From Conexibacter sp. CPCC 205762 (GTDB lineage Bacteria > Actinomycetota > Thermoleophilia > Solirubrobacterales > Solirubrobacteraceae), in assembly GCF_030646155.1 (NCBI RefSeq), contig NZ_JAUTDN010000025.1, positions 18,251-82,250 of the forward strand: a stretch of DNA of 64,000 bases, read 5' to 3'. The notes beneath the pieces are model-generated. The model was not told the DNA's origin. It saw nothing but the letters and a program-made list of their open reading frames with translations, and did no database searches. The position numbers were made by a program, and so were the translations under genes. Below, one piece after another: positions 1 through 8,920 of this stretch; within the stretch, counting starts at the first letter, position 1; every line of letters begins with the position of its first letter.

Positions 1-1147
1 CGGGGGTTCCGGTCAGATCGCCGCGCGGACGCAGCTCCGGGTAGCCGACCCCGTCGCCGTCGTGGCGCGGCGCCTCCGTCTGCAGCCAGTGGAGCAGCGA
101 CAGCGACAGCTGCCGCGCGCCCTCCAGCGCCTCCGCGCGCTCGGCCTCGCCGACGTCCGGGCCGAGCAGCGGCGCTCTCCAGTAGTCCTGCATCGGCCAC
201 GCCGCAGCGGTCGCCTCGCGCCCCGGCCAGCCGGGCTCGAAGTTGGCGGCGGCGAGGACCCGGCGCGCGTGCCAGAGGTCGTAGTGGATCCCGCCGGCGC
301 TCGGCGAGGAGCGGAACAGCGGCCGCTCGCGCGTGCGATGGGTGACGAAGTCGCGCACCTCGAAGCTCAGCAGCGACCCGGGCCAGACCGGCGTGCGGTA
401 GTCGCGCCACAGCTCGTAGTCGCGCGGACGGGCGATCGTGTGGTCCTCGCCCGGCTCGATCCCGAGCACCATCGCCCACGTGAACGCCTGCTGATCGCGG
501 GGGTCCGGCTCGCCGTCGAGCGCGTGCGGCTCGCCCGTCTGGGCGCGCGACTCGGCGCCGATCACGTGCTCGGCGCCGGCCAGCTCCAGCAGGTCGCCGA
601 GGTCGGTCGCATCGAGGAAGGTCGTGCCGCGCAGCTCGCGCAGCTCGCCCGCACCCGCTCCGCCGGCGCCGCGTGGCCCGCCGACGCTGCCGTCAGCCGC
701 CGCCACCGTCACCGACACGACCGCATCGCCGCGCACGTCCGCGCCGACGACGACCGCGGAGCGGACGATCTCGACCAGCCCGGCGCTGACGTGCGGCGCC
801 AGCAGCTCTTCCAGCACGAGCGCGCCGACGCGCGGCTCGAACGTCAGCGGGCCGATGTTGCCGCGCCCGGGGTTGAAGGCGGTCTCGGCGCGCGCGGCGG
901 CGGTCAGCGGATAGCCGCGCCGGAACCATTCGCGGACCCGCGCGCGCAGCAGTGCGTAGCTGGCGTTGCGGCCGGTCGACTCGATCCAGGGATGCTCGTC
1001 GAGCGGGATCGCCTGGCTCGTCAGCTGCCCGCCGAGCCAGTCGGTCTCGCAGACGAGCACGCTGCGGGCGCCGAGGCGGGCAGCGGCGAGAGCCGCGGCG
1101 ACCCCGCCGAGGCCGCCGCCGACGATGACGACGTCAAAGTTATTCAT
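1..1147 (-). CDS. FAD-dependent oxidoreductase, 3' end outside window
   Basis: The open frame starts at the ATG at 1147 and runs off the left edge, giving about 382 N-terminal residues. Residues 4-15 form a beta strand followed by a GxGxxG dinucleotide fold (VVIVGGGLGG), and the early motif DWLGGQLTSQAIP is typical of the PF12831 FAD-oxidoreductase family. The protein is therefore a cytoplasmic flavoprotein redox enzyme; its substrate cannot be read from sequence. It lies 15 bp downstream of the permease in the same direction. Its start codon falls inside one of four copies of the operator found in this cluster, so it may also have its own promoter. The fold is well supported; the role in metabolising the imported compound is inference. 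Confidence 0.85.
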   Translation of the reverse strand, partial: MNNFDVVIVGGGLGGVAAALAAARLGARSVLVCETDWLGGQLTSQAIPLDEHPWIESTGRNASYALLRARVREWFRRGYPLTAAARAETAFNPGRGNIGPLTFEPRVGALVLEELLAPHVSAGLVEIVRSAVVVGADVRGDAVVSVTVAAADGSVGGPRGAGGAGAGELRELRGTTFLDATDLGDLLELAGAEHVIGAESRAQTGEPHALDGEPDPRDQQAFTWAMVLGIEPGEDHTIARPRDYELWRDYRTPVWPGSLLSFEVRDFVTHRTRERPLFRSSPSAGGIHYDLWHARRVLAAANFEPGWPGREATAAAWPMQDYWRAPLLGPDVGEAERAEALEGARQLSLSLLHWLQTEAPRHDGDGVGYPELRPRGDLTGTP

Positions 1148-1167
1148 GCGGTCATACGGATGTTAGT
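1145..1167. promoter_or_regulatory. Operator copy 1 of the region-1 cluster
   Basis: CATGCGGTCATACG followed by GATGTTAGT. By hand alignment 18 of 23 bases match the copy at 4712-4734. The core is CAT-N4-ATG. It overlaps the start codon of the FAD oxidoreductase and the stop codon of the permease. Confidence 0.6.
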
Positions 1168-2164
1168 TGGATGAGTCGAAACGCGCCCGGAGGCGGTCGA
1201 ACGAGACGGCCAGGACCAGCAGCGAGCCGCGCGCGACGTCCTGCCAGAAGGAGCCGACGTCGAGCAGCACGAGGCCGTTGTTGAGGACGCCGATGATCAG
1301 CAGGCCGAGGACGGTGCCGACGACCGTGCCGCGGCCGCCGGTCAGCGAGGCGCCGCCGAGCACGATCGCCGTGATCACGGAGATCTCCAGCCCGGAGGCG
1401 GCCTGCGGCGTCGCCGAGCCGACCTGCGACGCGATCACGAGGCCCGCCAGCGCGACGCAGGCGCCGGTCAGCGCGAAGGCGGCGAAGACGGCGCCTCGGC
1501 CGCGGATGCCGACCAGCCGCGCCGCGACCGGGTTGGCGCCGATCGCGTACATCGAGCGGCCGTAGGTGGTGAACCGCATCAGCAGCCAGAACAGCACCAT
1601 CACGCCGGCGAACAGGAAGACCGGCAGCGGCACGTCGAACAGCGGCCGCGCGTTGCCGAGGCCGTTGAAGTCGGCGACGTTGACCGTCTGACCGTCGGTC
1701 AGCACCTGCGTCAGCCCGCGGAAGATCGCGAGCGTGCCGATCGTCGTGATCAGCGAGGAGACGCCGACGACGGTCGTGACGAAGCCGTTCAGCATCCCGA
1801 TCGCGACGCCGGCCATGATCGCGAGCGCGATCCCCTCGGCCAGCGACGCGTCGCGTGCCCGCACCGCCAGCACGGCGCCGCAGAACGCCGCCGCCGAGCC
1901 GACCGACAGGTCGAGGTGGCCGGCGACCAGCAGCAGCGTGCCGGGCGCGGCGACGATGCCGGTGACGGCGACCGCGGCCAGCACGTTGACGAGGTTGTCC
2001 TTGTTGAGGAAGTAGGGCGAAGAGAGCGCGAAGAAGGCGCACAGGGCCAGCAGCACGATCACCAGGCCGGCCAGCTCGGGCACCCGCCGCCGCGCTCTCG
2101 CAGTCAGGACCCCGGCCGGCGCGGGTGCTGCCGGCGCCGGGGTCGCGGTCGTCGTATCGCTCAT
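1163..2164 (-). CDS. Ribose-type ABC transporter permease (RbsC family)
   Basis: A 333-residue multi-spanning inner-membrane protein of the BPD_transp_2 (RbsC/XylH) family. The diagnostic segment LLVAGHLDLSVGS lies near residue 80, followed by GxxNGFVTT and the conserved C-terminal run IVLGGASLTGGRGTVVGT. I chose the ATG at 2164 (MSDTTT) because the longer reading would overlap the upstream ATPase, whose stop is at 2166. It would form the channel of a sugar-like importer with the ATPase (2166-3641) and the lipoprotein (3635-4687). The actual ligand is unknown. The TAA stop lies within an operator copy at 1145-1167. Confidence 0.93.
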   Translation of the reverse strand: MSDTTTATPAPAAPAPAGVLTARARRRVPELAGLVIVLLALCAFFALSSPYFLNKDNLVNVLAAVAVTGIVAAPGTLLLVAGHLDLSVGSAAAFCGAVLAVRARDASLAEGIALAIMAGVAIGMLNGFVTTVVGVSSLITTIGTLAIFRGLTQVLTDGQTVNVADFNGLGNARPLFDVPLPVFLFAGVMVLFWLLMRFTTYGRSMYAIGANPVAARLVGIRGRGAVFAAFALTGACVALAGLVIASQVGSATPQAASGLEISVITAIVLGGASLTGGRGTVVGTVLGLLIIGVLNNGLVLLDVGSFWQDVARGSLLVLAVSFDRLRARFDSSN

Positions 2165-2165
2165 C

Positions 2166-3634
<1,469 letters not shown>

Positions 3635-3641
<7 letters not shown>

Positions 3642-4687
3642 TTCAGCGCCGGATACGCGTCCTCGATCGTCTCGCTGTCGACGATCTGGAACGGCACGTT
3701 GAGGTCGGCCTGCACTCTCTCGCCTCTGATCAGCCTGATCAGGTTCGGGATCCCGATCTCGCCCCAGCGCTCGGGCAGGTAGGCGGCGTCGTTGATCCAC
3801 TGCGGGTCGTTCTTGATGTCGCAGTGGGCGGAGGGGTCGGCGCCCTGGGCGGAGACGTAGACGTCGTCGGCGCGGCCGGCGTTCTTGGCCGCCGCGAGCG
3901 CGCCCTGGACGACGAAGTCGGCGATCCCGACGGTGACGATCTTGTCGCGACCGGGCAGCGTCGTCAGCACGTCGTTGAACTGCTGGCGGGCGGCGTCGGT
4001 CGTGGCGACGTCGAGCTTGCGCTTGCCGTGGATCTCGCCGCAGACGGAGGCGAAGCCGTCGGCGTAGCCCTGCATCCGGTCGGTGTTGGAGCGGCCGGCG
4101 GGCGAGTACTCCAGCGAGACGTAGGCGTCGTAGTCGCAGTCGAATCTCTGCTTGAAGAACTCGCCGAGGTCTCTGCCGGCGGCGAAGCCGACCGCCGTGT
4201 CGTCGACCGCCAGGAACGCTCTCTGGCACGGCTCCTGCTCGATCGAGACGCCGATCACCGGCACCTGCGGGCCGGCCGCGCAGATCTGCTGCGAGGAGTC
4301 GGCCGCGAGCTGGTAGAGCAGGTAGCCGTCGACCCCTTGCGTCTTGAACGACTTGACGCAGTCGAGCGCCTTCTGCGCGTCGGCCTGCGAGTCACAGGTG
4401 ACGAGCTCGGCACCGGCCGCTCTCGCCGCTCTCTGCACCCCGACGGTGACGAGATGGTTGAAGGTGACGCTCTCGGCGGCGGAGACGTAGCCGAGCTTCA
4501 GCCCTCTGCCGCTGCCGGCCTCGACCGGTCCGAATCTGACCGTCTCGGCCGCCTTCGGCGCTGTCACGTTCGTCGCCGGTCTCGCCGCCGCCGTGTCACT
4601 GCCACCGTCGTCACTGCTCGACCCGCAACCGGCGACGCCGAGCGCCGCGACCGCGAAGGCCGCCGCGCACCACCGCTTTGCACCCAT
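3635..4687 (-). CDS. Ribose-type ABC transporter substrate-binding lipoprotein
   Basis: A 350-residue exported protein of the periplasmic-binding type-1 (Peripla_BP_4) class. A lipoprotein signal peptide with lipobox GVAGC covers residues 1-24, followed by a Ser/Asp linker and the body (GLKLGYVSAAESVTFNHLV). The ATG at 4687 is preceded by AGAGG at good spacing; the alternative ATG at 4714 has no ribosome binding site. It should capture the imported compound outside the cell. It has a strong promoter (TTGACA 4756-4751, TAACGT 4732-4727) covered by the cluster operator. By hand count 10 of 19 Arg codons are AGA, unlike cytoplasmic neighbours. The ligand is unknown. Confidence 0.93.
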
Positions 4688-4711
4688 CTTGCACCTCTCT
4701 CCAGGCTGAAA

Positions 4712-4756
4712 CATATGGTCATACGTACGTTAGGAGATACGGTTGATTAATGTCAA
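4712..4756 (-). promoter_or_regulatory. Promoter and operator of the ribose-type importer operon
   Basis: Reading on the minus strand, TTGACA (4756-4751), an 18-bp spacer and TAACGT (4732-4727) form a near-consensus sigma-70-type promoter. The operator copy at 4712-4734 (CATATGGTCATACG, then TACGTTAGG) covers the -10 box and the expected start point, the classical arrangement for repression. Its core contains the palindrome ACGTACGT. Confidence 0.7.
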
Positions 4757-5760
4757 GCGACGCGGCTGAAGGCGGCGCGCAGCGAGGCCGCAGCGGCGGC
4801 GCGTGTGGCATCGGCGACCGGCACGCCGGCGAAGGCGTCGAAGCCGTGCGGCGCGCCCGCGACGTGGACGAGGTCGACCGCGACCCCGGCGGCGATCAGC
4901 CGCGTCGCGTAGGCGAGCGCCTCGTCGCGCAGCGGGTCGAGCCCGCCGACCGCGACGAACGCCGGCGGCAGGCCGGCGAGGTCGTGCGCTCGCTGCGGCG
5001 CCGCGTACGGCGGCGCGGAGCCGGGCCGATGGCCGGCGCCGAGGTAGTAGCGCCACATCGTGCGGGCGCTGCCGCGGTCGAAGATCGGCGTGGCGGTGAA
5101 GGCGCTCGCCGACGGCGTCGCGAGCAGGTCGTCGAGCGGCGGGCAGAGCAGCACCTGCGCAGCCAGCGCCGGGCCGCCCTCGTCACGGACCAGCAGCGCG
5201 AGCGCAGCGGCGAGACAGCCGCCGGCGCTGGAGCCGCCGACCGCGATCCGCGCGGGGTCGATCCGCAGCGCGGCGCCGCCCGCGCGCGGGTCGGCGAGCC
5301 AGCGCAGCGCGGCGCGCGCGTCGTCGAGCCCGGCCGGGAAGGGATGCTCGGGCGCCAGCCGGTAGTCGACCGAGACGACGACGCAGCCGGCCGCGAGCGC
5401 CAGCTCGGCCGCCTTGGCGTCCTCCAGCTCGGGCTCGCCGAGCGAGAAGGAGCCGCCGTGGAGGAACAGCAGGGCGGGGCGCGCGTGCGCGCCGGGCACG
5501 GCGAGGGCGCCGGGCGCGCCAGGTGCGCGCGGTGCGCCCGGTGCGCCGGGCGCGTAGACGCGCAGCCGCACCGGACCCGCCGGGCCGGGAGCGTGATGCT
5601 CGGCGACCGCCAACCCAGGCGGCGGCTCCCACGGGCCGATCGCGGCCGCGAGCTGCTCGCGCGCGGCCGGCAGATCGGCGGCGATGTCGATCGTCATCGC
5701 CCGCAGCTGCGCGGCGAGCGGGCGGAAGTCGGGGTGGAGCATCGTCTCGAAGCTATGCAT
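4753..5760 (-). CDS. Alpha/beta hydrolase, HSL-type esterase
   Basis: A 335-residue hydrolase of the hormone-sensitive-lipase family (Abhydrolase_3). It has the oxyanion HGG at residues 101-103, nucleophile motif GSSAGG at 176-181 (Ser178), acid motif GGLDPLRDE and catalytic His in APHGFDAF near the C-terminus. No signal peptide is seen, so it is probably cytoplasmic and acts on an ester or lactone after import. The start is uncertain: ATGs at 5766, 5760 and 5742 are in frame and none has a clear ribosome binding site. Residues 70-92 are a Pro/Gly/Ala tandem expansion between early strands, absent from typical family members. It is divergent from the GntR gene. Confidence 0.87.
   Translation of the reverse strand: MHSFETMLHPDFRPLAAQLRAMTIDIAADLPAAREQLAAAIGPWEPPPGLAVAEHHAPGPAGPVRLRVYAPGAPGAPRAPGAPGALAVPGAHARPALLFLHGGSFSLGEPELEDAKAAELALAAGCVVVSVDYRLAPEHPFPAGLDDARAALRWLADPRAGGAALRIDPARIAVGGSSAGGCLAAALALLVRDEGGPALAAQVLLCPPLDDLLATPSASAFTATPIFDRGSARTMWRYYLGAGHRPGSAPPYAAPQRAHDLAGLPPAFVAVGGLDPLRDEALAYATRLIAAGVAVDLVHVAGAPHGFDAFAGVPVADATRAAAAASLRAAFSRVA
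5482..5553 (-). repeat. In-frame Pro-Gly-Ala triplet expansion in the esterase
   Basis: Imperfect 9-bp iterations (GGCGCACCG-type) encode APGAPGAPRAPGAPGA and similar residues. This is a low-complexity insertion in a surface loop position before the HGG motif. Confidence 0.7.
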
Positions 5761-5763
5761 ATT

Positions 5764-5811
5764 CATATGGACATTAGGATGTTCGGTGGTTCGACACAAC
5801 AGTCGTACGGT
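5764..5811. promoter_or_regulatory. Divergent esterase/GntR promoter region with operator copy 3
   Basis: The operator copy at 5764-5786 (CATATGGACATTAGG, then ATGTTCGG) matches the copy at 4712 at 17 of 23 bases and has inverted arms GACAT and ATGTTC. On the minus strand TTGTGT (5799-5794) and TAATGT (5776-5771), 17 bp apart, would serve the esterase. On the plus strand TTCGGT (5782-5787) and TACGGT (5806-5811) would serve the GntR gene. Both promoters overlap or abut the operator. Confidence 0.55.
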
Positions 5812-5834
5812 CGATAAGCTGGCCGCCTCGCGTC

Positions 5835-6602
5835 ATGAGCTCCGTCACCCCGTCGCCGATCCCGCTCTACCACCAGGTCTTCACGGTCCTGCGCCAGCGC
5901 GTGCGCGACGGCGCCTATCCCCCAGGCGCACGACTGGCGCCGGAGGACGAGCTGGCAGCCGAGTTCGACGTCAGCCGCGCGACGATCCGCCAGGCGGTCG
6001 GCGCGCTCGTGCGGGCCGGGATGGTCTCGCGCCAGCGGGGCCGCGGCACCTTCGTCCTGCCCGACTGGGCCGACGACTCGCTCTCACGCACCTTCCACGG
6101 CAGCCTCGCCGACCTCGTCGCGGCCGGCGAGACGCGCCGCATCACCGTCCGCCGCATGCGCGTCGAGCACGACGTCCCGCTGCCGCCGGCGACCGCCGCC
6201 CGCCTCGACCTGCCGCCCGGCGCGCGCGGCACGATCGTCCGCCGCGTGCGCGAGATGGACGGCGAGCTGCTGTGCCTGATGGTCGACCATCTCACCCCCG
6301 CGGTCGGCGCGCGCGTCAGCGAGCGGGACCTGCACGGCGCCGGCCTGCTGAAGCTGCTGCAGACCCAGGGCGTCGCGATCGCCCGCGCGACCCAGACCGT
6401 CCGCGCCCAGCTCGCCGACGTGACCGTCGCGCAGCAGCTCGAGGTCGGCCTCGGCAGCGCCGTGATGCACGTCGAGCGCGTCCTCTGCGACGACACCGGC
6501 GCGCCCGTCGACCACGTCCACTCCTGGTATCGCGGCGACCGCTACGCCTACACGGTCACGTTCGACCGCGGCGACGACGAGCTGAGCGACCGGATCGCCT
6601 AG
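5835..6602 (+). CDS. GntR-family transcriptional regulator (HutC/UTRA type)
   Basis: A 255-residue DNA-binding protein. Residues 12-75 are the winged helix of the GntR family (LAAEFDVSRATIRQAVGALV, then RGRGTFV). Residues from about 95 to the end fit the UTRA ligand-binding fold that senses small metabolites. It lies between the esterase and the LLM gene and is the obvious candidate for the factor binding the four repeated sites in region 1, probably as a repressor released by the imported compound or a product. All 30 Arg codons are CGN. Its TAG stop overlaps the stop of the convergent LLM gene through a shared CTAG. Confidence 0.92.
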   Translation: MSSVTPSPIPLYHQVFTVLRQRVRDGAYPPGARLAPEDELAAEFDVSRATIRQAVGALVRAGMVSRQRGRGTFVLPDWADDSLSRTFHGSLADLVAAGETRRITVRRMRVEHDVPLPPATAARLDLPPGARGTIVRRVREMDGELLCLMVDHLTPAVGARVSERDLHGAGLLKLLQTQGVAIARATQTVRAQLADVTVAQQLEVGLGSAVMHVERVLCDDTGAPVDHVHSWYRGDRYAYTVTFDRGDDELSDRIA

Positions 6603-7612
6603 CGCGGCCGCAGCGCGGCGAGCACGTCGACGAGCGTGTCGGGGCGGCGCTCCAGCTCGGGGCCGGAGAAGACGAACAGGTTGACGGCCGTGACGGCCGG
6701 GTGGAGGAAGCGCCGCACCTGTTCGCGGATCGCGTGCGGGGAGCCGTGGACGAAGAGGCCGTCGCGGACCTGGACGGGCAGGGCGCGGCGGGCGCCTGCG
6801 AGGTCGCCGTCGTCCCAGCGGGCGTTCATCTCCGCCAGCTCCTCGCCGCGGCCGAGCCACTGGTGGAAGCCGCGGTACGTCGGCATGTTGAGCATGTACG
6901 TGACGAACTCGCGGCCCGCGCGGTCGACGTGGTCGGCGTCCTCGCTCGGGCAGCAGAAGACCTTCACGACCAGCTCGCGGCCGGCGAGGGGGGCGTCGAT
7001 CGAGTCGATCACCGGCGGCAGGTCCTCGGCGCAGAGGATGTTCGTGATCGCGCCGTCGGCCTCGGTGAAGGCGAGCTTCAGCATCCCCGGCCGCAGCGCG
7101 CCGAGGATCACCTTCGCGGTCGGCGCCGCGCGCGGCAGCTGGAAGCGCTCGAACGGGATCGTCGGCGCCGGCCCCTCGACCAGCTCGCCCCGGAGCGCGC
7201 CGCGGACGTGCCGCAGCGTGTCGCGCACGCGCTTGTACGGCTCCTCGAACGCGACGCCGTTCGCCCCGTGCACGAACGCGGGGATCGACGAGCCGATCCC
7301 GAGCAGCACGCCGCCGCGCGCCAACTGGGCGAGCGTGTAGGCCGTCTGCGCGATCACCGCCGGCCCGCGCGTGTAGACCGGCAGCACGCCGGTGCAGAGG
7401 CGCAGCTCCGGCGCCCAGGCGGCGGTCGCGGCGAGCGGGGTGATGCCGTCGTCGCCGAGCCCCTCTCCCGTCCAGACGTCGTCGAAGCCGGCGTCGGCGA
7501 GGCGCTCGACGACGGCGCGGTGGTCCGGCAGCGAATGGGCCGGCAGCGGCAGGTTGACGCCCCAGCGAACCGGCGCGGGACCGGTGGTGGCGTCGGCAGA
7601 AGGCGCGATCAT
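6599..7612 (-). CDS. LLM-class flavin- or F420-dependent oxidoreductase
   Basis: A 337-residue TIM-barrel protein of the luciferase-like superfamily. Features are the N-terminal strand WGVNLPLPAH, DAGFDDVWTGEGLGDDGI, LRLCTGVLPVYTRGP, and LARGGVLLGIGSS in the position of the usual GR(F/L)xLGxG motif. Members oxidise or reduce substrates using reduced FMN or F420; which cofactor is used here cannot be told. The ATG at 7612 follows AATAGT by four bases, suggesting a leaderless message. It faces the cupin gene across a 165-bp gap holding operator copy 4. Together with the esterase and the FAD enzyme it probably processes the imported substrate. Confidence 0.88.
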   Translation of the reverse strand: MIAPSADATTGPAPVRWGVNLPLPAHSLPDHRAVVERLADAGFDDVWTGEGLGDDGITPLAATAAWAPELRLCTGVLPVYTRGPAVIAQTAYTLAQLARGGVLLGIGSSIPAFVHGANGVAFEEPYKRVRDTLRHVRGALRGELVEGPAPTIPFERFQLPRAAPTAKVILGALRPGMLKLAFTEADGAITNILCAEDLPPVIDSIDAPLAGRELVVKVFCCPSEDADHVDRAGREFVTYMLNMPTYRGFHQWLGRGEELAEMNARWDDGDLAGARRALPVQVRDGLFVHGSPHAIREQVRRFLHPAVTAVNLFVFSGPELERRPDTLVDVLAALRPR

Positions 7613-7625
7613 GCGTACTATTCAA

Positions 7626-7648
7626 CCAGAGATACGTATCACCATATG
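7626..7648. promoter_or_regulatory. Operator copy 4 between LLM and cupin genes
   Basis: On the minus strand the site reads CATATGGTGATACG then TATCTCTGG, matching 18 of 23 bases of the copy at 4712. The centre, GATACGTATC, is a perfect palindrome. It lies just upstream of the LLM promoter and could also affect the cupin gene. Confidence 0.55.
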
Positions 7649-7707
7649 TTTTGTGCAGGCGCTGCGCGCCTCGCGGCGGCGCGGCGCGGCGCGGCGCCGA
7701 AGGGCGC

Positions 7708-7749
7708 GATTCAAGCGACGTTGAAATGTCTTCGGGGCATCCTTCGATG
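7708..7749 (+). promoter_or_regulatory. Cupin promoter with ArsR-type operator
   Basis: GATTCAA-N6-TTGAAAT at 7708-7727 repeats the half-sites and spacing of the perfect palindrome in front of the ArsR gene (21016-21035), differing at one half-site base. Its right arm contains TTGAAA (7721-7726), a good -35 box, with TCGATG (7744-7749) 17 bp further on as a weak -10. Confidence 0.55.
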
Positions 7750-7777
7750 CTCCACCCAATCTGCCGTCAGGAGCGCC

Positions 7778-8251
7778 ATGTCCACCACCCCGCCTGAAAC
7801 GACCCCCTTCTGGCGCCGCCCGCTCGTCGTCTCCAGCAGAGCGGAGCGCTGCGACGACACGCTCCAGACGCCCGGCATGCGCCGCTTCGCCGCGATCTCC
7901 GGCGGGCTGACCGGCTCCAGAGGCCTGTGGATGGGCGGCAACACCGTCAAGGCCGGCGAGACCAGCGGCGCGCATCACCACGGCCCGGCCGAGAGCGGCA
8001 TCTACATCGTCTCCGGGCACCCGACCTTCAGCTTCCTGGTCGACGGCGATGAGGTCACCGTCGAGGCCGGGCCGGGCGACTTCGTCTACGTGCCGGCGTG
8101 GGTGCCGCACAGAGAGGACAACCTCTCCACCGACGAGGACGCCGTCGTCGTGCTCGCGCGCACGACGCCCGAGGAGATCGTCGTCAACCTCGACTCGCTG
8201 TGGGCGACCGACGGGATCGAGGGCGCCGACGAGGCGCCGCGCAGCGCCTGA
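7778..8251 (+). CDS. Cupin-domain protein
   Basis: A 157-residue single-domain cupin. Motif 1 is GAHHHGPAESGIYIVSG (His cluster plus Glu as metal ligands) and motif 2 is PGDFVYVPAWVPHRE. The ATG at 7778 is preceded by CAGGAG at good spacing. No signal peptide is present. Small cupins of this kind bind a divalent metal and act as dioxygenases, isomerases or ligand-binding proteins; the reaction is not recognisable here. It is transcribed towards the ten-gene flavin/hydantoinase operon, and an ArsR-type operator shared with that operon suggests it belongs to the same pathway. Confidence 0.88.
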   Translation: MSTTPPETTPFWRRPLVVSSRAERCDDTLQTPGMRRFAAISGGLTGSRGLWMGGNTVKAGETSGAHHHGPAESGIYIVSGHPTFSFLVDGDEVTVEAGPGDFVYVPAWVPHREDNLSTDEDAVVVLARTTPEEIVVNLDSLWATDGIEGADEAPRSA

Positions 8252-8262
8252 CGCGCCGCGCG

Positions 8263-8286
8263 CGGCCGGCCGCCCTCAGCCGGCCG
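8263..8286. terminator. Stem-loop between convergent cupin and flavin reductase genes
   Basis: The inverted repeat CGGCCGGC and GCCGGCCG has an 8-base loop. It overlaps the last codons of the flavin reductase and lies 12 bp after the cupin stop. There is no U-tract, so a bidirectional terminator role is tentative. Confidence 0.4.
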
Positions 8287-8920
8287 CTTCGATTCCGGTG
8301 AAGCGCCCCCGGTGGAAGACCAGCGGGGGCGCGTGCCGCTGCGGGTGCTCGACCGCCAGCACGCGACCGATCACGACACGGTGGTCGCCGCCGTCGGCGA
8401 CGTCGTGGAGGCTGCACTCGACCGTCGCGACGACGCCGTCGAGCAGCGGCGCGCCACTCTCCCCCGCGCGCCAGCCGATCCCCGCGAACCGCTCGGCCGG
8501 CCTCAGCCCAGGGGCCGCGAAGCGCAGCGCCAGCTGCTCCTGGTCGCGGCCGAGCACGTTGAACGCGAAGGCGCGGGCGCGCAGCAGCGTCGCCAGCGTC
8601 AGCGACCCCTCGCGCAGGCAGACGAGCGCCAGCGCCGGCTCCAGCGACAGCGACGAGACGGCGTTGGCCGTCCCGCCGCACGGCTCCCCACCGGCCGCGG
8701 CCGCCGTCACGATCGTGACGCCGGTCGCGAAATGCCCCATCGCCGCGCGCAGGGCGGCGCCGTCAACGCCGCGCGGGGCGCTCGACGTCGACGCGTCTGC
8801 GTCAGGCGCGCCAGCGATTGCGTCAGCAGCGCCGGCAATTGCGTCAGCCGCGCCGGCAATGGCGTCAGCCGCGCCGGCAATTGCGTCAGCCGCGCCATGC
8901 TTGCGCGCGGCGGGGGTCAT
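8276..8920 (-). CDS. Flavin reductase-like FMN-binding protein
   Basis: A 214-residue protein whose body from about residue 50 is the flavin reductase domain of two-component monooxygenases (AMGHFATGVTIVTA, then GGTANAVSSLSLEPALALVCL and FAFNVL). It would supply reduced FMN to the LLM or DszC-like enzyme encoded upstream in the same operon. Residues 10-38 are four copies of the heptapeptide ADAIAGA, an in-frame expansion with no counterpart in typical reductases. It is the last gene of the operon; its ATG overlaps the preceding stop by 4 bp. Confidence 0.9.
   Translation of the reverse strand: MTPAARKHGAADAIAGAADAIAGAADAIAGAADAIAGAPDADASTSSAPRGVDGAALRAAMGHFATGVTIVTAAAAGGEPCGGTANAVSSLSLEPALALVCLREGSLTLATLLRARAFAFNVLGRDQEQLALRFAAPGLRPAERFAGIGWRAGESGAPLLDGVVATVECSLHDVADGGDHRVVIGRVLAVEHPQRHAPPLVFHRGRFTGIEAAG
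8808..8891 (-). repeat. 21-bp heptapeptide repeat, four units (locus A)
   Basis: Four 21-bp units code on the minus strand for A-(A/P)-D-A-I-A-G near the N-terminus of the flavin reductase. The units differ at only a few positions. The same unit, in the same frame, recurs in four other genes of the window. Confidence 0.9.

Noticed and set aside
8808..8891. Intergenic regulatory repeat or insertion-sequence end
   Set aside because: The units are inside the flavin reductase frame and keep it open; there is no transposase or target-site duplication.
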